64,000 nucleotides of DNA, from the NCBI GenBank assembly GCA_038216655.1, contig JBBQPZ010000001.1, positions 248,001 to 312,000 on the forward strand, read 5' to 3'. The notes below the pieces were generated by a model, which was not told where the DNA came from, ran no database searches, and saw only the letters and a list, made by a program, of their open reading frames with translations. The position numbers were made by a program, and so were the translations under genes. Each line of letters starts with the position of its first letter. Positions within the stretch are counted from its first letter, which is position 1. The stretch is from JAFDWR01 sp038216655. Lineage in GTDB: Bacteria > Armatimonadota > Fimbriimonadia > Fimbriimonadales > Fimbriimonadaceae. Of the stretch, positions 8,738-17,580 are shown in pieces.

Positions 8738-9754
8738 ATGCGCACCTCCGTAAAACTCTTCGCTACGTCCGGCACCGAAACGCTTGCTCGACAGGTCACC
8801 GCGGAGCTTGAGACCCGCATGAAGGGCTACGCGACGGATTTCGATGTCCAGTGGGGCGAGGTTCGTCTCGCCCGCTTCTCCAACGAAAACCTTGAGGTCC
8901 AAGTGGACAACGTCCGCGATCACGTGGTCGTCGTCCTCCATACCCAAGCCCCTCCCGTCAGCGACGGCTTGATCGAACTCATGGCCGTCCTGGACGCAAT
9001 CAACAACGCCCACCCGCGCCAGATATTCCTCGTCTTCCCGTACATGCCGTACGCCCGATCAGACCGCAAGAACCGCCCACGAATCTCCGTCCTGGGCCAG
9101 CGCCTCCCGGAGATTCTCAACAAGGTCCTCGGCGTCCGCCGCGTGCTCCTGGTCGAGCCCCACGACCCGCATCTGAAGCAATATTTCCTTCCCACCGCCG
9201 ACGAAATCCCCGGCACGCCCCTCCTTCTCGAGCACATCCGCGCGACTTTGCTCAAGGAGTGCAAGCCCGAGGAGTGCGTGCTCGTCTTCGCCGACGCCGG
9301 AGCCGCCAAGAAGTATGAAGAACTCCCTCTCGCCCTTGGCCTTGACCGTGCTTACATTCACAAAGCCCGCACCGACCACAGCGAATCGCCCAAAGTCCGG
9401 GCGGTCACCGGCGAAGTCGAAGGACGCCACTGCATCCTGATCGACGACGAGATTCTCACCGGTAACACCATCCAGAAGGACGCCCATCTGCTGAAGGAAG
9501 CGGGGGCCGCGACGGTTCGGATGTACGCCACCCACGGCGTTCTCCTCGACAAGAAGCTCTCCACCGAAGAGCTGATGGCGAAGCTTTCCAAATCCGACGT
9601 CGACGAGTTCGTCGTCACCGACACCGTGCCTGTTGCGGAGAAAGCTGCCCTGGCTCCAGAACGGTTTACCGTCCTCTCATCCGCGCCGTTCATTGGCGAG
9701 GCGATCAAGCGAATGCTGGTCGGCGAATCGCTAAGCCAACTCCACCGCTTCTAA
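8738..9754 (+). CDS. prs: Ribose-phosphate pyrophosphokinase
   Basis: Makes PRPP from ribose 5-phosphate and ATP for nucleotide, His and Trp synthesis. The 338-aa product is slightly longer than the usual 310-320. Recognisable segments are FSNENLEVQ (family: FSDGE), FPYMPYARSDRKNRPR around residues 98-114 (family: YARQDRK) and the PRPP-binding loop IDDEILTGNTI near 234-244 (family: DDMIDTGGT). The several departures from consensus suggest a divergent branch of the family, but the fold-defining motifs are in order. It stands alone between panD and the sigma factor. Confidence 0.88.
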   Translation: MRTSVKLFATSGTETLARQVTAELETRMKGYATDFDVQWGEVRLARFSNENLEVQVDNVRDHVVVVLHTQAPPVSDGLIELMAVLDAINNAHPRQIFLVFPYMPYARSDRKNRPRISVLGQRLPEILNKVLGVRRVLLVEPHDPHLKQYFLPTADEIPGTPLLLEHIRATLLKECKPEECVLVFADAGAAKKYEELPLALGLDRAYIHKARTDHSESPKVRAVTGEVEGRHCILIDDEILTGNTIQKDAHLLKEAGAATVRMYATHGVLLDKKLSTEELMAKLSKSDVDEFVVTDTVPVAEKAALAPERFTVLSSAPFIGEAIKRMLVGESLSQLHRF

Positions 9755-9882
9755 GCGTCCAAGCCGGTAAAGGTATTTGCTTATTTCCCCGTTGTTGCCC
9801 CACTCCATTCCCCAATTGGAGCCTCCTCGGGTGTTAAACTAGTCTGCCGCGCATCCATCCGACGGAAGCGCTCGTCCTACCT

Positions 9883-10428
9883 ATGCAGAATGAAGCATTG
9901 CGAGACTCAATGGCTGAAAAGCGCTGGCTCGCTGCCCTTGCGGCAGGCGATCAACAGGCGCTCGGAGCTATTTATGAGATCTATGGTGAGCGGATCTTCC
10001 GCTACACCTTTCGCATGCTCGGCAATCGTACGGACGCCGAAGATGCCACCGCGGAGACATTTCTCCGTGTTCTCCGACGCTCGAACGAGCTGCGCGCCGA
10101 TGGCGCATTTCGGACGTGGCTTTTCCGGATCGCTCGGAACCTTTGCATCGATCGTTTGCGGCAGCACAAGCTTATGGAGCTGCCCCCCGACGCTCAATAT
10201 TCAGGCGGCGAGGACCGTACCGCGCTTCGCGTCACGGTTCAACAAGCCCTCGCCGAACTGCCGATTGAATATAGGGAGCCGCTGGAACTCTGCGATTTGC
10301 AGGACATGGCGGCCCGAGAGGCGGCGGAAGTGCTGGAAATCAGCGTTCCCGCCCTCAAAAGCAGGCTTTACAGAGGACGTAGAGCCTTACGCGACAAACT
10401 GAGCGGGACGCTCGAGAGGATGTCATGA
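9883..10428 (+). CDS. ECF-type RNA polymerase sigma factor
   Basis: A 181-aa extracytoplasmic-function sigma factor. Region 2 spans about residues 25-95, with the typical DAEDATAETFLRV and FRTWLFRIARNLCIDRLR helices. Region 4 is near 120-175 and ends with the DNA-recognition helix pattern EISVPALKSRLYRGRRALR. Region 3 is absent, as expected. The short coding sequence that follows overlaps by four bases (ATGA), the usual arrangement with an anti-sigma partner. The target regulon is not visible. Confidence 0.92.
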   Translation: MQNEALRDSMAEKRWLAALAAGDQQALGAIYEIYGERIFRYTFRMLGNRTDAEDATAETFLRVLRRSNELRADGAFRTWLFRIARNLCIDRLRQHKLMELPPDAQYSGGEDRTALRVTVQQALAELPIEYREPLELCDLQDMAAREAAEVLEISVPALKSRLYRGRRALRDKLSGTLERMS

Positions 10429-10709
10429 ATGATCTCTATTCAAAATTAGTCGACTTGTACGCGGGACGAGAACTTCCCGCCGAACTCGAAGAGCAGATGG
10501 AAGAAGCGGCCAAGCAAGACCCTGCCCTCGCCGCCGAAATGTCCAGCCTCCGTAAGGCGGTGGACCGACTGCAGAACGCCCCACCCGTCTCCTTCACCGA
10601 GGAGTCCTATCAGCGGATCCTGATGAAGGTCTACGCGCGCGGCGTCGACATGCAGCCCAAAGCTCCAACTCCCGCCCATCTTCAATACCACCTCCCCATG
10701 CAGGGGTAA
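10425..10709 (+). CDS. Small soluble protein coupled to ECF sigma, possible anti-sigma
   Basis: A 94-aa product starting on the ATGA overlap with the sigma factor gene. It is acidic and helical in its first half (LEEQMEEAAKQDPALAAEMSSLRKAVDRL). This resembles the N-terminal helices of anti-sigma domains, but there is no zinc-binding HxxxCxxC motif and no membrane segment. Position suggests it binds the sigma factor in the cytoplasm. That role is inferred from context only. dnaN starts 32 bases downstream. Confidence 0.72.
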   Translation: MNDLYSKLVDLYAGRELPAELEEQMEEAAKQDPALAAEMSSLRKAVDRLQNAPPVSFTEESYQRILMKVYARGVDMQPKAPTPAHLQYHLPMQG

Positions 10710-10741
10710 GGTAACCGTAACCCCGCACCGCCCGATAACCC

Positions 10742-11842
10742 ATGAGAATTGATTGCCCTCGAAAGGAATTCTTCGATGCCGTAACTGCGGCCGCCGCCGC
10801 TGCCAGTCAGCGCACCTCGGTCAACATCCTGCAGCATCTTAAGATCGAGACCCACGAGGGAGGCATCCGCGTTCTCGGGTGCGATGGCGAAATGTGGGTC
10901 GAGCGCGCGGTCGCGTGCATGGTCCACGAGCCCGGGGCGATCTGCCTCCAGGCTTCCCTCTTGAAGGACCTCGTCAGTTCGATGCCCGAAGGTGACCTTG
11001 AACTCAAGACGCTTGACGGCCAGGGTGCCCTGCTTACGCAAGGTGCATCTGAGTATCGGCTCCAAACCCTTGACGCCGACGACTTCCCTGAGCCACCGGA
11101 GTTTGGCGGCGACGGCGAACTCACCATGACGATGTCCGCCCTCCGCGTGGCGATCGACTCGGTGATCTATGCGGTCTCAACCGATGCCCACCGGTTGGTC
11201 CTCACCGGTGTCTTCTTCAGCTACGACGGGACGACCTTGACAATGGTCGCCACCGATACCCACCGCCTCGCCGTCCGCAAGGTCGAGCAAGCCGGTATCG
11301 GTTCGAACACCACCGCCATCGTCCCTGAGAAAGCCCTCAAAGCACTCAAAGTTCTCCCCGTATCCGACGATCAACCCATCACCCTGCGCTTTGGCTCCGG
11401 TCGTGTAGGCGCGGAAGCCGGTGGCGCAAAGGTCGTCTCTCAGCTTCTCGCCGGCGCCTACCCGAACTGGGAGCGCGTCGTTCCAAGCGAAGCCACCCGC
11501 TTCTGGAGCGTCGAAGCCGATCAGCTTTTGGACAAGGTTCGCCGAACCTTGATTCTCGCCAAGGACAACGCCAACCGCGTCCGCTTCCGCGGCCTCGGGG
11601 ATCAGATCATGATCGCCGCGCGCAGCGAGGAGAAGGGCGAAGCCAAAGAAGAACTCGCGATGATCTCCGACAACGGCGACATCGAAATCGCCTTCAACGG
11701 CCGCTACGTCTTGGACGCCCTCGCCGCGATCCACGGCCCCGGCCTGAAGATCGAGATGACCGAAAGCTCCCGACCCGCCGTCTTCCGCCCCGCGGACGAC
11801 GAAGGCTACTTCTGCGTCATCATGCCGATGGCGTTAGCGTAG
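10742..11842 (+). CDS. dnaN: DNA polymerase III beta sliding clamp
   Basis: The ring-shaped processivity clamp for the replicative polymerase. The 366-aa length and three repeated domains fit the family. Typical segments include the TDAHRLVLTGVFF stretch in the second domain, the paired TDTHRLAVRK, and a C-terminal ending in CVIMPMALA, close to the common VIMPMR/L terminus. It is not next to dnaA or recF in this window, so this is not an origin region by that evidence. Confidence 0.95.
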   Translation: MRIDCPRKEFFDAVTAAAAAASQRTSVNILQHLKIETHEGGIRVLGCDGEMWVERAVACMVHEPGAICLQASLLKDLVSSMPEGDLELKTLDGQGALLTQGASEYRLQTLDADDFPEPPEFGGDGELTMTMSALRVAIDSVIYAVSTDAHRLVLTGVFFSYDGTTLTMVATDTHRLAVRKVEQAGIGSNTTAIVPEKALKALKVLPVSDDQPITLRFGSGRVGAEAGGAKVVSQLLAGAYPNWERVVPSEATRFWSVEADQLLDKVRRTLILAKDNANRVRFRGLGDQIMIAARSEEKGEAKEELAMISDNGDIEIAFNGRYVLDALAAIHGPGLKIEMTESSRPAVFRPADDEGYFCVIMPMALA

Positions 11843-11933
11843 TAATTTGGAACCCTCTTGAGGGGGCAGGGGGTGCCTAAGTGCCTCCCAAAGTGTAAAT
11901 CGGCTGCTCCATATAGAGTGCGGTGGCCTGCCA

Positions 11934-11949
11934 TCGCTGTCAACAGCGA
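11934..11949. repeat. Short perfect hairpin downstream of dnaN
   Basis: TCGCTGT and ACAGCGA form a seven-pair stem with a two-base gap about 90 bases after dnaN. No T-tract follows, so I do not call it an intrinsic terminator. The rest of the 219-base gap between dnaN and the convergent MerC-like gene shows nothing I can name. Confidence 0.4.
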
Positions 11950-12061
11950 GCCTGCGAGCGTGGATTAGCCATCGAGTTCACCTCCCGGAAACGGGGATCA
12001 AGAGTGGGCTTGGTATCCCCGGGGCGAACCGCAAATAACGAATCACGAACGCGACTCCCGC

Positions 12062-12508
12062 TTAGTGCGGCGTCTTACAATCGCAACCGCAGCGGTGCGC
12101 GAAGCGCTGATTCAAGAAGTGGAACGTCACCAGACTCAATCCACCCAGCACGCTGAAAATCGTGCTGACGATCGCCTTCGGCGACGCTGACGCAATGCTC
12201 TTGGCATGCGCGTGGCCAAAGACGAAGTGGCTCAGGCAGATAAAGGTCAGCCCCGCGACAAAGAACAACGCCGGAATCCAGGAGTGGTGCTTGCGCACGC
12301 CGTGAACGATCGCCCACAACCCCAGCACTCCCGCCGTGCCGACAAAGATCGCCTCGCTCGTTTCACTGCCAAAGAAATCCAGACCAACGATCGAAAGCAG
12401 ACCCAGCGCTAAACCGGTCAAGAGGCAGTGAACGGCACAAACCGTCCCCGCGATCGCACCGAGGCGGTCGACATCCCATTTCCGAGGCGAAGTCTGCGAT
12501 TTCACCAA
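12062..12508 (-). CDS. MerC domain-containing membrane protein
   Basis: A 148-aa membrane protein with four predicted helices. It has the MerC-family paired cysteines in the first helix (CAVHC, residues 24-28) and a cysteine-rich C-terminus (HRCGCDC). MerC proteins move mercuric ions inward. Chromosomal homologues outside mer operons, like this one, have uncertain substrates, and no merR or merA is nearby. The start is TTG at 12508 or GTG at 12505; neither has a strong ribosome binding site. Confidence 0.82.
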   Translation of the reverse strand: MVKSQTSPRKWDVDRLGAIAGTVCAVHCLLTGLALGLLSIVGLDFFGSETSEAIFVGTAGVLGLWAIVHGVRKHHSWIPALFFVAGLTFICLSHFVFGHAHAKSIASASPKAIVSTIFSVLGGLSLVTFHFLNQRFAHRCGCDCKTPH

Positions 12509-12782
12509 CTACGGAATACTCTACCCCACTATACGGTTCCCGACAAAGATCGTCGCCTGTAAGATGTCATGTCTCCTCTGTAGTATTCGCAGTGCCACGG
12601 CTTGGCCAGAACTGGAAATGCCTGAGAATTCGAAAATGCTTCCTGGCAAGCCGTGCTCATGCGCACAGGTGGCAATTACAACGCACGGTTTGCCGGGAAG
12701 TTGCTCCAATTCAACAGAAAATTCCAATCCCGGTCAAACCGTGGCACCGCGGATGATTCACCAGCAATGAAGTTTGACGCTG

Positions 12783-13208
12783 CTAGTGCGAATCTTGAGG
12801 AAGGTCCGATCGCTGAAAGCAGAAGATGTTATCTGGCCCCATCTCGGCCAGGAACTTCTCACCCAATTTGCCTTTCTGCGTAAGTATCCACCGATCGCCA
12901 AGCCGGTAAACCTGCAAGTCCCTGACATTGCGCTTCATCAAATCGGTCTCGAGAGTTGGATGGCAGATAATCTTTGAGCCCTTCAAGACCCACTTCCCTT
13001 TTGCTTCCCCGTAAAGTCCGCCGCAGCCGGCGCAACTCGCGACGTAAGTGCCGTCCATTCGAAGATCGAGTGAGGCGACATAGCCAGTGATCTGCCCACT
13101 CCGATAGGAGCCAACCAAAGATTCCCGTCTGACCTTGGTGTCAACCGCAATCGCGTGGGGGCATGCGAGATTGAGTACAGATAAGAAAAGCAGGCTCCGC
13201 GCGAGCAT
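12783..13208 (-). CDS. Small secreted protein, function unknown
   Basis: A 141-aa product with a Sec-type signal (MLARSLLFLSVLNLACPHAIA). The mature part begins with a strand pattern (GSYRSGQITGYVASLDLRMDGTYVAS, read as short beta strands) and a CAGCGG turn, followed by GKWVLKGSKI. This is the layout of small lipocalin-like or META-like beta proteins, but I cannot assign a family. The 274 bases upstream, before the MerC-like gene, contain only short unsupported frames. Confidence 0.62.
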   Translation of the reverse strand: MLARSLLFLSVLNLACPHAIAVDTKVRRESLVGSYRSGQITGYVASLDLRMDGTYVASCAGCGGLYGEAKGKWVLKGSKIICHPTLETDLMKRNVRDLQVYRLGDRWILTQKGKLGEKFLAEMGPDNIFCFQRSDLPQDSH

Positions 13209-13246
13209 GAGTCCATTCTAATAGAATGCCGAGAAATGAGTCGAGT

Positions 13247-14548
13247 TTACGGACTAGGCAAGCCGTCGAAGAACTTGAACGCCCCCGGCAAGCCCTCTGC
13301 CACCGACATCAGATGTTCGCAGGGGTCGGATTCCTGGACAACGCAATCTCGCCGACCAGCGAGTTGACTCTTCAAAGTCGCAAGCATCCCCGACACCATC
13401 GGGATATCTTGCTTCCCCGCCGACAGGAAGATCGGCACGCTCCCTAGCCCCTTCGGAATCCCGCCAATCGCCGGCGAGAAGAGCGCGATGCCCGCGGGAC
13501 GGGGCAAGATCGAACCTGCGCTCGACAGAGCAAGCGCGCCACCCATACTGTGTCCCAGTATCAACACACGCCCGATCTTGAGCTTCCGGCGAGTGCGAAT
13601 CCACTCAAGCACATCGGAAACCGCACGCGCCGACGCCCGCGGAGAGGCAAACACCCAACCACGCTCGGTGGACATGGAAACCGCCTTGCCCCGTCCGTAC
13701 GCCTCGAAGAACATGTTTTCCGATCCGCCTGCCCCGTGCAGCCCGATGACCACGGTGACGGGCACGCCCATCTTCCGCTTCACGGAAGCCGGAAAGGCGA
13801 TCCGAAACACCGTCGGTCCTTGCTTGACAAGGGGAATCTCGTCCAAACGATCGAGCGAGGTCCCGCCCTGATCCAGCAACTCGGCGGTAAAGAGCATCTG
13901 AATGAGCGGCATGTCAGTCTCCGACAGCGCCCCATCCGCGTTGGCGATCACACTTTCCGCAAGCGTCCTCGCTTCGATTTGTTGGCTGCTAAGCAAAGCA
14001 CGAGCCCGATTTCGCAGCCCCTTGACCACGTTCAAATACACGGTGCGTGACTCCTGGCCAACCGTAACCGGAACCAGGACCCCCGCCTCCGGACTTTGGG
14101 CCAACTCCGTGACAACCGACTCAGGATGAACTTGGATCGTCAAGTCCCGTCCCGGGGCGGCGAAGACAACCTGCGACCCCACCGCGATCCTGACCGGCCC
14201 AAGTAGTCGAGGTACGTAAGCCCAACTCACGTGGAGCTGAGCCGCCGCCTTGGGCTCGGCAAAAGGCGGGTCGAATCGAAGCGTCACCGCATCCCCGCCC
14301 GCGGGCAGGTGATCGAGCAGGGCATCCCGGGCCCCGTCCAGTGAACGACAAGCTTCAGGATAGTTGCCGGTGAAGAAGGCGTTGACCGCATCGGAAATAC
14401 TCATCACGGCAATCACTCGCCGCCCCCGGTCTGGCGTTGTCATCCAGACGGCGTCCAGCGCCTTAAGACGCTCACCCATGTCGTACCGACCGGTCAATGA
14501 CTCGATGCGACCGACCATTGCGAAAGTTGCCGCGATGAGCCCAATCAT
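13247..14548 (-). CDS. Secreted alpha/beta-hydrolase (serine esterase-like)
   Basis: A 433-aa product from ATG 14548. The frame is open to 14653, but the shorter start gives a hydrophobic N-terminus (MIGLIAATFAMV) that could be a signal or anchor and avoids overlap with the divergent gene. The C-terminal half is an alpha/beta-hydrolase domain with an oxyanion segment LHGAGGSE, the nucleophile elbow GHSMGG (Ser334), a likely acid in SAGKQD (Asp381) and a likely His in CEHLMS (His412). The N-terminal 200 residues are unassigned. The pattern is close to poly(hydroxyalkanoate) depolymerase or feruloyl-esterase-like enzymes. The substrate is unknown. Confidence 0.8.
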   Translation of the reverse strand: MIGLIAATFAMVGRIESLTGRYDMGERLKALDAVWMTTPDRGRRVIAVMSISDAVNAFFTGNYPEACRSLDGARDALLDHLPAGGDAVTLRFDPPFAEPKAAAQLHVSWAYVPRLLGPVRIAVGSQVVFAAPGRDLTIQVHPESVVTELAQSPEAGVLVPVTVGQESRTVYLNVVKGLRNRARALLSSQQIEARTLAESVIANADGALSETDMPLIQMLFTAELLDQGGTSLDRLDEIPLVKQGPTVFRIAFPASVKRKMGVPVTVVIGLHGAGGSENMFFEAYGRGKAVSMSTERGWVFASPRASARAVSDVLEWIRTRRKLKIGRVLILGHSMGGALALSSAGSILPRPAGIALFSPAIGGIPKGLGSVPIFLSAGKQDIPMVSGMLATLKSQLAGRRDCVVQESDPCEHLMSVAEGLPGAFKFFDGLPSP

Positions 14549-14588
14549 CGTCTGGAGTGTACTCGGCTCGGTTCGGTACGATGGACGG

Positions 14589-15518
14589 GTGCGCGATCGG
14601 CTGAAGTTACTCAACCTTCCCCTCATGATCGCGTCCCTCAGTTGGGGGTTCAATTTTGTCTCGGTTAAGATCGTCTACCGAGAGGTTTCCCCTTCGGCTC
14701 TCGCCCTGATGCGCTTCCTCGCGATGTGGGCGCTGCTCGTGCTCTACTGCCTCATTCGAAAGGAATCCCTCCGCCCTAAGCCGGGAGACGGGTGGAAGAT
14801 TGCCGGGCTCGGCTGCATCACGATGGGCGTCTACATGATGCTCTTCATGACCGGCATGCATGCGACCACCGCCAGCGAAGGGGCGATTGTCCTCTCCACC
14901 GTGCCCCTCTTAACGCCCTTGATCGCGCTCATGGTCCGACAAGAGACCTTTAGCGCACCGGCTCTATTTGGCGCTATCGTCGCCTTCGCGGGAGTAGCTT
15001 GCGTCGCCCTGGGAGGAAGTGTCGGTTCGCACGGGTCCCTCACCGGCAACCTGATTATCCTCGCATCTGCCTTCGTCTGGGCATCGGGGATCGTCCTGTC
15101 TCGCCCTCTCCTCGCCCGATATTCGGCTTCCCAGCTCCTGACGATGTCGATGGTCGGTGCCTTCCCGGTCCTCTTGCCCTTCGGTATCGTGGACACTCTC
15201 CACACTCCGTGGCTTCACCTGAACGGCGAGACTTATCTCATGTTCGCTCAAGTAGCCGTCCTGAGTGGCGTGGTGAGTTTCATCTGCTTCAACCTCGGCG
15301 TCCAGCAGATCGGAGCCTCGGGAGCGAGCCTCTACCAATTCTTCGTCCCCGCCCTCGCCGCCCTCTTCTCGTTCTTGCTTCTCCACCAAACGCTCACCCC
15401 GATCCAGTGGGTCGGATTCGCCGTCGTACTTGCCGGAGTCGCGTACGGGTCGATCGCCAGACAGAGGGCCAACGCTCTGTCTCGAATTGAGGGACAACTC
15501 CCCGCGCCATCCGAGTAG
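14589..15518 (+). CDS. EamA/DMT-family transporter
   Basis: A 309-aa polytopic inner-membrane protein with ten predicted helices in two EamA repeats. The first begins at SLSWGFNFVSVKIVYREVSP and the second near NLIILASAFVWASGIVLSRP. The length fits the family when the GTG at 14589 is used; the longer frame to 14364 runs antisense through the hydrolase gene. Family members export metabolites such as amino acids, but the substrate cannot be read from sequence. The gene is divergent from the hydrolase, with a gap of only 40 bases. Confidence 0.88.
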   Translation: MRDRLKLLNLPLMIASLSWGFNFVSVKIVYREVSPSALALMRFLAMWALLVLYCLIRKESLRPKPGDGWKIAGLGCITMGVYMMLFMTGMHATTASEGAIVLSTVPLLTPLIALMVRQETFSAPALFGAIVAFAGVACVALGGSVGSHGSLTGNLIILASAFVWASGIVLSRPLLARYSASQLLTMSMVGAFPVLLPFGIVDTLHTPWLHLNGETYLMFAQVAVLSGVVSFICFNLGVQQIGASGASLYQFFVPALAALFSFLLLHQTLTPIQWVGFAVVLAGVAYGSIARQRANALSRIEGQLPAPSE

Positions 15519-15574
15519 GTGCGCGACCCAACGATCGAGTGGATTGCAGGCGGCAGAATCTAAGATCTCCGGCT

Positions 15575-15596
15575 CCTCCCCCGCCCCGGGGGGAGG
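15575..15596. terminator. GC-rich hairpin after the EamA gene
   Basis: CCTCCCCC and GGGGGAGG form an eight-pair stem with a six-base loop about 57 bases after the stop codon. There is no T-run, so termination is only possible. The sequence also resembles common dispersed C/G-rich intergenic palindromes. Confidence 0.35.
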
Positions 15597-16198
15597 CTGG
15601 GAGGGGGCCAAACCGCCACCCAAGAACTTTAATGGCAGCGGCAGATAGTAGCGCAGGATTTCCAACCTGTGTCTCCGAGATTGTTGGTTGACTTCCCAGC
15701 CTCCTGAGAACAAGTAAAGACAAGAGAACCGTGGGACGCAGTGAGCCAACCGACCAGTGATGACGACGCAAACCCTAAGAGGGAGTCCATCGTCATCAGC
15801 TCGTAACCCTAGAAATCAATGAATACAGCCGGCAATTCACGCTCTAGTTGTCATCCCGACCAAGTCGGCGCACTTGTCCGTGGTTCATTGCGTGCCTGTT
15901 AGCGGACGCGTGGAGGGACCTGACTGGAACCGCTTACTGCTTGTCTCCCTACGCACCTTTCGAAAGTGAGACAAGCAAGAAGCAACTTCCGTCAGATTCC
16001 TCTACTCCCCCGCATCCAATCAATTCTCGAACTACGAACAGGTGGGCAGGGTCGGTCGGAATGAGAAAATGTCTTCAGATTCAAAACCGTCATTTTCGCC
16101 CGAATGACAATGCACGAAAAGCGAATGACAAACCAACAATTTGGGCACCGTCCAGAGCAATAAACAAGATTGACCCCCAGAATTCTGGAAAGACCTCC

Positions 16199-16226
16199 TC
16201 AAATTTCAAATCTCAAATCTCAAATC
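16199..16226. repeat. Four tandem TCAAATC heptamers
   Basis: The unit TCAAATY occurs four times in a row, with the first ending in TT and the rest exact. It lies in the AT-richer part of the spacer, about 40 bases from the terminator of the glycine-rich protein gene. Function is unknown; slippage-prone microsatellite behaviour is likely. Confidence 0.85.
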
Positions 16227-16260
16227 TGATGAACGCGAGCTTGCGACACTCGGACCCAGA

Positions 16261-16289
16261 CAAAAGAGCGGACCCCCGAAGGAATCCGC
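16261..16289 (-). terminator. Intrinsic terminator with UUCG tetraloop
   Basis: On the minus strand GCGGATTCC and GGGGTCCGC pair over nine positions (two G-U) around a TTCG loop closed by C-G, an exceptionally stable tetraloop. TCTTTTG follows. It sits 24 bases after the stop of the glycine-rich protein gene and ends the regulator-kinase operon. Confidence 0.85.
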
Positions 16290-16313
16290 CCCTTGGCTTA
16301 GCAATCGGCGAGC

Positions 16314-17525
16314 TTAGTTCCCGCCGTCGCCGCCCTGGCCACCGCCAAAGCCTCCGCCACCACCCTGGCCGCCTCTGCCCGGGCCGCCTGGAGGAGGTCC
16401 GCCGAAGCCGCCCTGGCCGCCAGGTCCACCTGGCCCGCCGAATCCCGGACCGCCCTGCTGAGGAACGTCGAATTTGAATGGCTTGCCGAGCATCGACTGC
16501 CACTTGTTCTTCTGCTCGCTCGTGAGGATGGCGAGAATCTTCTGATTCATCTCCTCACGTCGCTTCTGCATATCGCCCATGTTCGGAGGCTGGGGAGGCT
16601 GACCTTGTCCGCCACCGAAGCTAGCACCGCCCTGGCCACCGCCGGGAGGAGGAGGTCCACCCTGGCCGCCGCCAAATCCGCCGCCGCCCTGGTTACCGCC
16701 CTGGCCGCCGCCAAAGCCGCCACCCTGACCACTCTGACCGGGGCCGCCTTGACGACCGCCCTGTCCGCGTCCCTGACCGCCGCCAGGGCGCATGGTTTGA
16801 AGGATCTGATGGATCTGATCCACCTGCTCCTGACTCAATCCGACCTTCTGAGCGATCTCAGGTCGGCCGAGCGCCGGGGCACCGCTAAGTTGCAGCGAGA
16901 GTTCTTGGTACCGGCTGTACTGCTGAGAAGAGAGAATGTGCTTGACCTTCCCTTCGATCTCGGCATTATTCCCAGGCCCACCAGGTCCGCCAGGTCCCCC
17001 CTGACCGCCACCAAAGCCGCCGGGACCTCCCGGACCGCCCTGTCCTCCAGGACCTCCGCCGAATCCACCCTGGCCACCGGGGCCACCCTGGCCACCACCA
17101 CCGAATCCGCCTTGGCCCCCCTGACCAGGCCCGCCACCTTGTCCACCTTGGCCGCCACCAAAGCCACCCTGACCGCCAGGTCCGCCTTGACCGCCACCCT
17201 GACCGCCTCGTCCTCCACGACCGCCGCCAAAGCCGCCCTGGCCACCGCTACCCGGTCCGCCCATCTGGCGCGGGAAGAGCTGGCCGAGCTGCTGTCGCTG
17301 CTCATCGGTGATCTTCAGCTCACGCTGAACGTCCGGTCGCATGAGAATGCGCGGGCCGCCTTGCTGCTGCATTCCGCCGCCCATCATCCCGCGGGGCCCA
17401 CCCTGCGGGCCGCCCTGCGGAGGAAATCCTCCCTGGGGACCGGCCGGTGGGGGACCGTCCTGAGCAAGTGCCATGCCGAGCACCACGCTCGAAAGGGCCA
17501 GTGTGAGAAGCGTTTTCTTCAACAT
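16314..17525 (-). CDS. Secreted glycine-rich Spy/CpxP-like protein
   Basis: A 403-aa exported protein with a clear signal peptide ending near residue 21 (LGMALAQ). Three helical blocks are separated by long Gly-Gln-Phe-Pro low-complexity linkers. The blocks are around residues 60-87 (RPDVQRELKITDEQRQQL), 190-250 (HILSSQQYSRYQEL and KVGLSQEQVDQIHQIL) and 325-360 (MNQKILAILTSEQKNKW). These blocks carry the LT/LS-xEQ pattern of the Spy/CpxP LTxxQ family, whose members are periplasmic chaperones or stress sensors. It is the last gene after a response regulator and a histidine kinase, as cpxP and spy are tied to such systems, so it may feed back on the kinase. That link is inferred. Confidence 0.78.
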   Translation of the reverse strand: MLKKTLLTLALSSVVLGMALAQDGPPPAGPQGGFPPQGGPQGGPRGMMGGGMQQQGGPRILMRPDVQRELKITDEQRQQLGQLFPRQMGGPGSGGQGGFGGGRGGRGGQGGGQGGPGGQGGFGGGQGGQGGGPGQGGQGGFGGGGQGGPGGQGGFGGGPGGQGGPGGPGGFGGGQGGPGGPGGPGNNAEIEGKVKHILSSQQYSRYQELSLQLSGAPALGRPEIAQKVGLSQEQVDQIHQILQTMRPGGGQGRGQGGRQGGPGQSGQGGGFGGGQGGNQGGGGFGGGQGGPPPPGGGQGGASFGGGQGQPPQPPNMGDMQKRREEMNQKILAILTSEQKNKWQSMLGKPFKFDVPQQGGPGFGGPGGPGGQGGFGGPPPGGPGRGGQGGGGGFGGGQGGDGGN

Positions 17526-17580
17526 TTGAGACTTTTCCTTGCCGAGAACCCCCGGCTTCTGATTACGTTTTACGACTTTG

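Larger units (their letters stand above)
15519..16267. other. Gene-free spacer of about 750 bases
   Basis: No credible coding sequence is seen. Frames here lack start signals and have unnatural composition. The spacer is less GC-rich than its surroundings around 15950-16230. It holds one GC-rich hairpin near 15575 and a heptamer tandem repeat near 16199, listed separately. I see no tRNA or known RNA motif in it. Confidence 0.55.

Noticed and set aside
10742..11842. Replication origin near dnaN
   Set aside because: No dnaA, recF or cluster of DnaA boxes is seen beside dnaN in this window.
12521..12770. Small frames on both strands between the MerC-like gene and the secreted protein gene
   Set aside because: They overlap each other on opposite strands, have no ribosome binding site and show no protein-like pattern.
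15848..16477. 209-codon plus-strand frame in the large spacer
   Set aside because: Composition shifts along its length, it reads through the heptamer repeat and terminator, and it ends antisense to the glycine-rich gene.
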